From positions 1-64,000 of the forward strand of contig JAKPGL010000064.1 of assembly GCA_029550925.1 (NCBI GenBank): a DNA stretch of 64,000 nt. The letters are read 5' to 3'. Position numbers and translations under genes: made by a program. Below are positions 6,846 through 14,184 of the stretch, one piece after another. Source of the stretch: Planctomycetota bacterium. Its GTDB lineage: Bacteria > Planctomycetota > Planctomycetia > Pirellulales > Thermoguttaceae. The notes under the pieces were generated by a model. That model saw only the letters and a program-made list of their open reading frames with translations, did no database searches and was not told the origin of the DNA. Each line of letters begins with the position of its first letter. Position 1 is the first letter of the stretch.

Positions 6846-9230
6846 TTACTGCCGAATGATTTCAAACGGAATGGCCGGCAGTCGAAGCCCTTGCGGTTGG
6901 CGAATGGGAATTTTCGCCTGTTTGGGTCGTTGAAATCTCGGCACGAGAGAAATCGTCAGGTTTCCTTTTTGGCCGGGTTTGGCTTTGGCCGGGTCGGTCG
7001 CCAGCACTACCTCGGTGGTGTAACCGTTCTGGGTGGTCTCTTTGACGCTGATGCCTTCCGGCGCATCTTCCAGTTGCCAATCGATCCGTTCAAACATCGG
7101 TGCGGGCGGCATTTGAATCTGGACCTTGGCCAATCCGCCGACCGGGATTTGGATCGGTCCTGGAGTAACGATCTTCACCATGTTCTGGAGCCATTCCCGG
7201 CCGATGACCGCTGCCGAGAGTTCCCCGGCGGGCGTCAGGTGGTGATAGGCGAATGCCTGCATCCGATCCTCAGCGGGCGTTACCGGCCGGACTACCTCCT
7301 GGCCCTCCACCGTAGCATACCCTTCCAACTGCAAGGAGTAGGGTTTGTCGGCGCCGAACAGCGGGGCGGCAAGCGTGAGCTTCGCCTGATCCTGCCCGGC
7401 CGGGATCGCGCCGCCGGTAAGCCGAAATCCGGTCGGAGCGTCTTTCAGCCGAAGTTTGATCTCGCCCCTAAAGCCATCTTTGCGTAGGGCATAGACGGTG
7501 CACGTTACGCTGCCGCCCGGTCGGACATTGATCGCCGAAGGCACAAGCCGCAGCTCAAAATCCGGCCGGGGCGGACTGATCCGCAACCGGTAGGCGTATT
7601 CCGGACCGCCGCGATGCTGAGCGTCCCGAAGATGCACGTAGTACACGCCATCGGTCGGCAGGTCGGCCTCGATACGCGAATCGGCGTAATGCGTCAGCCA
7701 GCCGCAGCTTGGGTCTTCGATATCGTCGCTAGAGGCCAAGAGGTTTCCTTGGGCGTCGGTCAGTTTCAGTAAGGAGTCCAACGGCGAGCCGACCCGCCGG
7801 GCGATCACCTCCAGGACGACTTTTTGCCCCGCTTTGCCCTGAAAATGGAACACATCTTCATCATCGGCTGCTTGGATACGGCCGTTGACAATCTGGGGTA
7901 TAACCAGCGGCTGGGCGTGGGCGGCGGCGCCGTTCGGTTCTTTTTCCAGGGTCTCCGGCAGAGTATCGACGGCAAACCGCACCGGCGCCGGCGCAGGCCA
8001 ATCCTTCTGGAGCCAATAGGTATAGATACCGGGGGCGGTCTCTTTCGGAGTAAAGGTCCATTTTTGCACCGGCAGGTTCCATCCGCTCAGTTCGAGGGTG
8101 ATTGCTTTCCCGGCCGGGCCGCCCAGCGGAAAGATGTCCGTCACCCAAGGAATCTCGCCCAGGATGATCCGATAGACAAAATCCTCTCGGCCCCGATAGA
8201 CGGCGTCTTTGATCTCCAGCAGATACACGCCGTCGGCTGGGATTTCGCAGTAAAGAACCGGATCGGGCTGAAAACGGAAGTCATCCACATAGGCCAACTC
8301 TTTTCCCCGCTTGTCGTAGAGGGCCACGGCGGCCTGGAACCAGCCAGGCACCGCATCGGCAATGTAGGGAATCAGATCTCTGGCCTGCACGATGGCTACC
8401 ACACGCTGGCCTTTTTTGGCCGTAAATTGATACCGATCCACCTCCCCAGGCAGGATTTGACCGTTGATGACACAGGGCGTAGTAACCTCGATGGGCTGTC
8501 TCGGCTCTTGCAGCCGGATGGCCGCCGTACCGGCCACGGCACTTCGCTGTTCCGGGATCTGTTTGACGGCGGGTTCAGAATACTCGGCCAGTCGCCCCAC
8601 ATAGAACGGCAGCGGATTGGAGACGCCGCCGGCCGTGGTAAGCCGAAGCTCCCGCGGCCCCGGCGGAGCGTCCGGCGCAATGGTCATCCGAGCAATCACC
8701 AGCTCGCTGATAGCCGGCGTAGCAGGCCGACGCATTCCCATACCAAGCTTCCGTCGCAATTCCATCAACCGGCGTTCGTCTTCTCGGGTCCATGTAGCAC
8801 CGGCGTATTTTCGCTTCAACTGTTCGATGCGTTCATCCATGTCGGCCGAGTCTTTGGGAAGCGTCTTGGCCTTCTGGAAAGAGCGGAATTGTTCCAGGGC
8901 GCGATAGTCTTTCGTCACGACAGCCCGCTTGGCCATCAACTCGTCGATCTGGATGCGTAGATCGTTGATCTCCCGACCGGTCATGGGGCGGACCATTTCG
9001 GTAATGGTCGCCTGCACGCCGGGGCCGGAAACAAGGATTTTGTCCGCCCCGGCCAAAAACTGCCCGGCCACCACCACCTCAAAGGTGCTCCCTTGTTGCC
9101 CGCCCGCCGGATAGACATACCCGATCTGAAACGTCCGCTGGGCCTGGGCCGGTGCGGCCAGGCTGAATAGAACAAAACTTCCCCATCCCATCAGGAACAA
9201 ACGGTTCGCATAATCCCTGATGTGCTTCAT
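6846..9230 (-). CDS. Exported protein with pre-peptidase (PPC) domains, planctomycete type
   Basis: A 794-residue protein with a signal peptide (LFLMGWGSFVLFSLAAPAQA), ending AQA before QRTFQIGYVYPAGGQQGS. After an Ig-like opening and a helical charged stretch (about 90-150), two beta-sandwich domains of the bacterial pre-peptidase C-terminal type are visible. Marks are INGQILPGEVDRYQFTAKKG and then VNGRIQAADDEDVFHFQGKA with SRIEADLPTDGVYYVHLRDA. The C-terminal third is beta-rich and unassigned. The ATG at 9230 has AGGAGA at 9238-9243; a longer start at 9299 lacks a signal peptide at its front. It is the third gene of a DUF1553-DUF1501-PPC operon, a common planctomycete arrangement without a proven biochemical role. 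Confidence 0.78.
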   Translation of the reverse strand: MKHIRDYANRLFLMGWGSFVLFSLAAPAQAQRTFQIGYVYPAGGQQGSTFEVVVAGQFLAGADKILVSGPGVQATITEMVRPMTGREINDLRIQIDELMAKRAVVTKDYRALEQFRSFQKAKTLPKDSADMDERIEQLKRKYAGATWTREDERRLMELRRKLGMGMRRPATPAISELVIARMTIAPDAPPGPRELRLTTAGGVSNPLPFYVGRLAEYSEPAVKQIPEQRSAVAGTAAIRLQEPRQPIEVTTPCVINGQILPGEVDRYQFTAKKGQRVVAIVQARDLIPYIADAVPGWFQAAVALYDKRGKELAYVDDFRFQPDPVLYCEIPADGVYLLEIKDAVYRGREDFVYRIILGEIPWVTDIFPLGGPAGKAITLELSGWNLPVQKWTFTPKETAPGIYTYWLQKDWPAPAPVRFAVDTLPETLEKEPNGAAAHAQPLVIPQIVNGRIQAADDEDVFHFQGKAGQKVVLEVIARRVGSPLDSLLKLTDAQGNLLASSDDIEDPSCGWLTHYADSRIEADLPTDGVYYVHLRDAQHRGGPEYAYRLRISPPRPDFELRLVPSAINVRPGGSVTCTVYALRKDGFRGEIKLRLKDAPTGFRLTGGAIPAGQDQAKLTLAAPLFGADKPYSLQLEGYATVEGQEVVRPVTPAEDRMQAFAYHHLTPAGELSAAVIGREWLQNMVKIVTPGPIQIPVGGLAKVQIQMPPAPMFERIDWQLEDAPEGISVKETTQNGYTTEVVLATDPAKAKPGQKGNLTISLVPRFQRPKQAKIPIRQPQGLRLPAIPFEIIRQ

Positions 9231-9324
9231 CGCTCTATCTCCTAACCGGACGCCTTCGCCGAACCGGAAGAATCCTCCAGCGAGGTGTTCTTTCCCCATT
9301 CGTCGATATTCAAGAAAGCAAAGC

Positions 9325-10683
9325 TTACATAATCTCTTTCAGCAGGCCGCCGCTTCGGACATTTTCCGACTTGGCCGGCAACACCGGCGCCGATTCTCCC
9401 AACGGATGCGGCAGTTTGGCCGCCGAGTCGATCCCCAACAGCTCATACATACTACCCAAAAGGTCCACCGGATATACAGGTCGGTCTTTGACTTCTTCGC
9501 CTTTTTCGGTGGAAGAGCCGACCACACAGCCGCCCCGGAACCCGCCGCCGGCAACCAGCACGGAAAACACTCGGCCATAGTGATCTCGTCCGCCATTCCA
9601 GGGCGGCGCCCAATTGATTTTCGGCGTTCGGCCAAACTCGCCGCAGCACCAGACAATCGTGCTTTCTAGGAGGCCCCGCTGCGACAAATCCTCCAGCAGG
9701 CTGGACAACCCCTTGTCCAGTTCGGGTAGTTTTCGCTGCATGGCTTGGAAATGGGCCTTGTGGGTATCCCAACCGCCGTAGTTGATGGTTACATAGGGCA
9801 CGCCCTTTTCCACCAGGCGACGGGCCAACAGGCAGGACTGGCCGAAGGTCGTCCGACCGTATTTCTCCCGGAGTTCGTCTTTTTCTTGGGTTAGATCGAA
9901 GACCTTGCCCGCATCGCCCAGAATCAGGTCATAGGCTTCTTTGTCGGCCTGTTGGAGGGCGGTCATCTGCGGATCATGGGGCAAGGACTGGCGGAGCGGA
10001 TCGAGTTTTTCCAAAAGTTCCCGTCGGTTTTTCTGCCGCTCCTGGGAGACGCCCTGGGCCACCACGCCTTCCACGACAAAGGGCGTTCGGGCCGGGTCGC
10101 CGCCGGTGGCAAACGGTTTATATCGGTTGCCCAGAAAACCGGCCTCGGAAAATCGGCCCTGCGGCTGAGTAACCACAATATAGGGCGGAATCAGTCCCTT
10201 ATAACCCGCCCCATAGCCGCGGAAAAACGAAACCACCGCCCCAACGCACGGATGGACATCCCTCTCCCCGGCTGGCCAACCCGTCTGCACCATATAGGCG
10301 GCCGTCTCGTGGCCGTTGTTGCCGTGGGTCATGCTGCGGATCAGCGAGTATTTATCTGCCTGCTTGGCCAGCAGCGGCAAAAGTTCGCAGATTCGGATCC
10401 CGTCCACGTTCGTGGCAATGGGGTTTTTCAGCGGGCCGGTGTAGTCGTCGCCGGCGCCAGGTTTGGGATCGAAGGTGTCCAGATGGCATGCCCCGCCCCA
10501 AAGCCAGACCTGAATGACGGATTTTGCCTTCGCTTTGGACGCCGGGGCGCCGGCCAGCCCATACGCCGATACCCGCCCACTTAAAACAAGTCCCAACCCG
10601 GCGGCAAGGCCGCGCGTTAACGCTTGCCGGCGGGAAATCTTGCCGTCCACACTCTCCAGCAACCGACGCCACACACGGTCCAT
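9325..10683 (-). CDS. DUF1501 protein, Tat-exported
   Basis: A 452-residue protein of the DUF1501 family, which is related in fold to alkaline phosphatase/sulfatase-type hydrolases. The N-terminus has a twin-arginine signal, SRRQALTRGLAAGLGLVLSG. Conserved stretches are VIQVWLWGGACHLDTFDPKP, SMTHGNNGHETAAYM, YVTINYGGWDTH and CCGEFGRTPKIN, which supply the metal-ligand-like Asp and His residues typical of this family. The ATG at 10683 has AAGGTGG upstream and leaves a sensible Tat signal; an upstream ATG at 10725 is less likely. It lies between the DUF1549/DUF1553 gene (122-base gap) and the PPC-domain gene (94-base gap). Export of folded protein through Tat fits a cofactor-bearing enzyme; the substrate is unknown. 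Confidence 0.9.
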   Translation of the reverse strand: MDRVWRRLLESVDGKISRRQALTRGLAAGLGLVLSGRVSAYGLAGAPASKAKAKSVIQVWLWGGACHLDTFDPKPGAGDDYTGPLKNPIATNVDGIRICELLPLLAKQADKYSLIRSMTHGNNGHETAAYMVQTGWPAGERDVHPCVGAVVSFFRGYGAGYKGLIPPYIVVTQPQGRFSEAGFLGNRYKPFATGGDPARTPFVVEGVVAQGVSQERQKNRRELLEKLDPLRQSLPHDPQMTALQQADKEAYDLILGDAGKVFDLTQEKDELREKYGRTTFGQSCLLARRLVEKGVPYVTINYGGWDTHKAHFQAMQRKLPELDKGLSSLLEDLSQRGLLESTIVWCCGEFGRTPKINWAPPWNGGRDHYGRVFSVLVAGGGFRGGCVVGSSTEKGEEVKDRPVYPVDLLGSMYELLGIDSAAKLPHPLGESAPVLPAKSENVRSGGLLKEIM

Positions 10684-10805
10684 AGGCCCACCTTTCGCTA
10701 CAAATCCTGTTGGAATTGAATTCATCCGAGCAAAAAAAGGACCTCCAAGGCTCTGCCAATTATCATTTCTGTTTACGCAGGAATGGCAACCTTCGCTGGC
10801 TGGCT

Positions 10806-12683
10806 TTAGTGCCGATACAAAAACTCCGAACTATTCACCAAGGCCCACACCACATCGAAAAAGGCCTCTCGTTTCACCGCGGCTTTTTGAACGTACTCGG
10901 CTATAGTCGTCTTTTCCTTCGGCGTGGGCCGACGGGAAAGGATCGTCAGATACAATTCGGTCAGGACGTTCTCGGCGGTTTGGCTTTCGGCGGCGGCCTG
11001 GGCAGACCGAAGCGCATCCCGTGCTCGGCCGGCTGGAGTTTTTCGGCCTGTGAGCGGGGTGGGTTTAGCCTTGGGCCGAACGCTAAGCGATTGCAATAGG
11101 GCCAGCAATTTCGGCCCTTCCTGAATCTTCCGCTGAATGTGCGTGGAATTTAAAAGGTGCAATCGTTGGTTGGCCGTGATCCGGTTGTTACGTTCGGCTT
11201 CCAGGCCGCTGTCGCGGGGCGGTCGGCCAAACTGCTCCAAAAATGCGCTGGTGATGCTGCCGTCCGGCAAGGCCACGGCCCGGTAGCCCAACGGGATGTA
11301 CGTAAACGGCTCCGGAATCATGCTGCTGTATTGTTCCGTAGTGCCGGTGATCTGATTCAAGGCGTCGATCAACACCTCAGCCTCCAAACGCCGAACCGGA
11401 TAATAGGCAAACTGGGCGGCGGCCTCCGGATGGCTGCTCCGCGCAATCGACGAAAGCTGATACGTCTTCGAGGTCAAAATCAACCGATATATGCGCCGAA
11501 GGTTATAGCCGGAATCCATCAACTCTTTCTCCAAAAAGGCCAATAGCTCCGGGTTGCTGGGCGGGTTATCGGGCCGGATGTCGTCTGGTTCATGAATAAT
11601 CCCCCGACCCAAAAGCCAGGCCCAAATCCGGTTGACAATGTTCTTGGCAAACCAGGGATTTTTGGGCTGGATGAGCCAATCGGCAAAGACCATCCGGGGG
11701 TCCTGATCCGGCCGGATGCGGACCGTTGTGCCATCGGGAAACGTGGCGACCAAAGTTTCGGCTTTCGGGCGGCCCGGCTGGGCAGGGGAAGGGCCCCCAG
11801 AACCCGACGTGGCCGGCTTGGCAGAAGGTGCAGGCGGAGGCGGAGCAGCCGTGGAGCTAGCCGCAGAGACGGTCCCGGGCAACGTAGGCGGTTGGGCCGG
11901 CGCAATCAGCTTTTCCGGGTCAAAAGCGACGATTTCTTCTTTCCATTCGCCGGTCGGCTTGTAAGAGATGCGGCTAAAGAAGACAGCCATGCCGGCCAGT
12001 TGTTCCTTGGGCCATTTGTCCGCCCGGGTCCCCATAAAGGTCAGGGCCACTGCCTGGGCAATGGTCTGAGGGTCTTTACTCTGGACGGCCCGGTAGAAAT
12101 TGACCTGCGGCACCCGGAAATTGCTCCCATTGGCCGTCAAAAGCTCCCGCACAAACCGGTCGTAGGGCATATTATCCCGGATAGCGGCCCGAACCCACCG
12201 GTGATACGCCTGGGCGGCATTGGGCCAAAGATTGATCGGAAACTCTGCTTTGATGCGCAGCAGATCGCCCCATTTCATCGCCCAATAGTCGGCGAATTCT
12301 TCCCGCTCCAGAAGCCGATCGATCAGGGCCTCCCGTTTCCGTGGGTTCGGATCGTCCAAAAATTGCTTGGCTTCTTCGGCCGTCGGAAGGGTCCCGATCA
12401 CATCGAGATAGACCCGGCGCAGAAACACTTCGTCCGAACAGAGCCGGGCCGGCTGGATGCCCATTTGCTTCAGTTTGGTAAAGACGATCTTGTCGATCGG
12501 GTGCTCACTGGTAAGCGGCACGGCCGTTTCAAACGGCGCCGCCGGGCCATCGGGCGCCGAGGCGAGGGACGTCTTATTGGCCGAGGCGACCGGCAAATCG
12601 GCCCCAGAAGAAGCTGGGCTGGCAATCCCCCCCGCATCCGCTCCCCAAAGGACTCCTATCACGGCCAGAAGCAATCCGCTCAT
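10806..12683 (-). CDS. DUF1549 / DUF1553 protein
   Basis: A 625-residue exported protein with a short hydrophobic N-terminus (MSGLLLAVIGVLWGADAGG). DUF1549 occupies about residues 60-235 (FLRRVYLDVIGTLPTAEEAK, EEFADYWAMKWGDLLRIKAE, YDRFVRELLTANG). A proline/alanine-rich linker follows at about 265-310. DUF1553 then occupies about 325-620 (NPWFAKNIVNRIWAWLLGRG, RRIYRLILTSKTYQLSS, ELYLTILSRRPTPKE). No cytochrome c CXXCH site is present, unlike many longer relatives. The start at 12683 has GGGGAGGAG close upstream. These proteins nearly always pair with DUF1501 proteins, as here; the pathway remains unproven. Confidence 0.9.
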   Translation of the reverse strand: MSGLLLAVIGVLWGADAGGIASPASSGADLPVASANKTSLASAPDGPAAPFETAVPLTSEHPIDKIVFTKLKQMGIQPARLCSDEVFLRRVYLDVIGTLPTAEEAKQFLDDPNPRKREALIDRLLEREEFADYWAMKWGDLLRIKAEFPINLWPNAAQAYHRWVRAAIRDNMPYDRFVRELLTANGSNFRVPQVNFYRAVQSKDPQTIAQAVALTFMGTRADKWPKEQLAGMAVFFSRISYKPTGEWKEEIVAFDPEKLIAPAQPPTLPGTVSAASSTAAPPPPAPSAKPATSGSGGPSPAQPGRPKAETLVATFPDGTTVRIRPDQDPRMVFADWLIQPKNPWFAKNIVNRIWAWLLGRGIIHEPDDIRPDNPPSNPELLAFLEKELMDSGYNLRRIYRLILTSKTYQLSSIARSSHPEAAAQFAYYPVRRLEAEVLIDALNQITGTTEQYSSMIPEPFTYIPLGYRAVALPDGSITSAFLEQFGRPPRDSGLEAERNNRITANQRLHLLNSTHIQRKIQEGPKLLALLQSLSVRPKAKPTPLTGRKTPAGRARDALRSAQAAAESQTAENVLTELYLTILSRRPTPKEKTTIAEYVQKAAVKREAFFDVVWALVNSSEFLYRH

Positions 12684-12956
12684 AACGCTCCTCCCCTTTC
12701 ATGAAGGCGGCGGGCATCCACACCGGCAGGACAATCGGCCAGGCAGGACTTGACCGAATGAAGGAAGGTTTTCCAGACAGTTCAAACCCCGAAGGCGCCC
12801 GAAGGTTTCGGCTTCTAAAAAATATTCTATCGGATTTCTGGAAAAGGAAAAATGCCGTCTGAGTTCTGCAGGAGGAACTTGTTTCGTGGGGATTTGGGAA
12901 ATCCCCTCTAAAGATTTGGGCAATATACCACAAAAAGAGGGGGCGCAGAGATAATG
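12684..12956. other. Spacer upstream of the DUF1549/DUF1553 operon
   Basis: I see no gene here. On the minus strand an extended -10-like TGGTATATT (around 12924-12932) and an A/T-rich stretch with TAGAAT (around 12825-12832) are candidate promoter parts for the operon beginning at 12683. Neither has a convincing -35 box. Confidence 0.3.
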
Positions 12957-12986
12957 AAAAACCCCAGAAAGTTCCCTCTCTGGGGT
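12957..12986 (-). terminator. Intrinsic terminator of the LamG PEP-CTERM gene
   Basis: Perfect 8-base arms ACCCCAGA (12961-12968) and TCTGGGGT (12979-12986) with a 10-base loop. Read on the minus strand, the stem is followed by a T run (12957-12960). It lies 76 bases after the stop codon of the gene at 13062-14147. Confidence 0.8.
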
Positions 12987-13061
12987 AAGTGATATGCTGA
13001 AATGGCGGTAAAAACCCTGTCGGAGGGAGAGAGAAAAACCAACCCGCCGGAGGCAATTTTT

Positions 13062-14147
13062 TTAAGGGATCCGATCGATGTTCGGTTCCATCGTCGATGA
13101 TTTCTGGTTCGACCGCAGATAGCCCAGGCCCACGAGGGCCGCCAACCCCGCCAGGGCCAAGGCCCAGGTGCTCGGCTCGGGCAGGTCGCGGACGCCGAGC
13201 CAACCGCCGGCGCCGTCGGATTGAAAGATAATATACCGAACGGTGTCCGTGCCGATGTAATGCATTCCGGCGCTGAGAGAGCCGCCGCCCATAGGGGGTG
13301 CGAACTGATTGGTGTACATCCAGGCTCTTGGCCCAGCCTCCGCCGTGGCCCCCAAGATATTCAGCGAGGCGACCGCAGCCACTCCAGGATCATTCAACGA
13401 GACGCCGAACCAGTCGGCCAGGGCGGCGATGGTGGCGGGCCATGCAGGTCCCTTTGGATCATCCCAAATGGCGATATCATCCAACAGGCCGACATATTCC
13501 CCATCGTTATTCTGACCGAAAATATAGAGCGGCCTGGTGTTCGAAAGGCCATCCCCATGTTTGTAGGTTCCGGAAGTAGATAACTTCCCATCTACATATT
13601 CCCAATACTGGCCGTTCGACAACGTATAAAACACATGGTGCCATTGGCCGTCGAAAGCGGCTGTCCCTCCCATAGCGATATTCTGGTTGTATTGGCCGCC
13701 GGCGCCGGCCACCGTGTCCACCCGTACGTTCACGTCGGATGTATTCGAGTAGCGGTTTACCAGCCAAGTTCTGTCGTCGTTGCCCTCGGTACCGTGCTGA
13801 AAGATGCGGACCCAGTTGTTATTGTCAGACGCATTGGACTTCATCCAAAACGAAATGCTCAGATGATCGTCGATGGCTTCCAAGGTGGCCGAAGTGGGCA
13901 CGGCGATGACCCGCGTCGGATCGCCGCCGCTGGGATTGCTCGATGTGCCCGGTGCCAAGCCGCTGCCAAACGGTGTGTCCGTGGTAAAGAAAATATTGAT
14001 TCCCACGGTCCCGTGATTGCTGTTGCCGGAAAGGTCCGTCGCCGTACTATCGTCGAAATTGTATCGCAACACCAAACCGGCATCGGCTGTGGATACCAAC
14101 AACCCTGCCGCCACCCCGAAGGCCAATGATCGGGTAAGCAATGTCAT
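13062..14147 (-). CDS. LamG-domain PEP-CTERM protein
   Basis: A 361-residue secreted protein. The signal peptide is MTLLTRSLAFGVAAGLLVST, cut near ADAG. A concanavalin-like LamG domain spans about 25-250, with marks YNFDDSTATDLSGNSNHGTV, the strand DDHLSISFWMKSN, FDGQWHHVFYTL and YVGLLDDIAIWDD. A linker leads to the PEP-CTERM tag LPEPSTWALALAGLAALVG and a tail with Arg, Lys and acidic residues. The basic tail is longer than usual. The ATG at 14147 has AAGGATAG upstream; a longer start at 14216 would overlap the preceding gene. It lies 37 bases after the 972-residue PEP-CTERM gene, so the two are probably co-transcribed and end at the terminator at 12957-12986. Confidence 0.85.
   Translation of the reverse strand: MTLLTRSLAFGVAAGLLVSTADAGLVLRYNFDDSTATDLSGNSNHGTVGINIFFTTDTPFGSGLAPGTSSNPSGGDPTRVIAVPTSATLEAIDDHLSISFWMKSNASDNNNWVRIFQHGTEGNDDRTWLVNRYSNTSDVNVRVDTVAGAGGQYNQNIAMGGTAAFDGQWHHVFYTLSNGQYWEYVDGKLSTSGTYKHGDGLSNTRPLYIFGQNNDGEYVGLLDDIAIWDDPKGPAWPATIAALADWFGVSLNDPGVAAVASLNILGATAEAGPRAWMYTNQFAPPMGGGSLSAGMHYIGTDTVRYIIFQSDGAGGWLGVRDLPEPSTWALALAGLAALVGLGYLRSNQKSSTMEPNIDRIP
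13135..13185. repeat. 51-base PEP-CTERM tag segment, copy 1
   Basis: These 51 bases are identical to 14231-14281 in the neighbouring gene. They encode the PEPSTWALALAGLAAL part of the sorting tag. Identity at every base, wobble positions included, implies recent duplication or gene conversion. Confidence 0.9.
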
Positions 14148-14184
14148 ATTCTCTATCCTTGTCAACAAAGGATTACTTTGGTTG

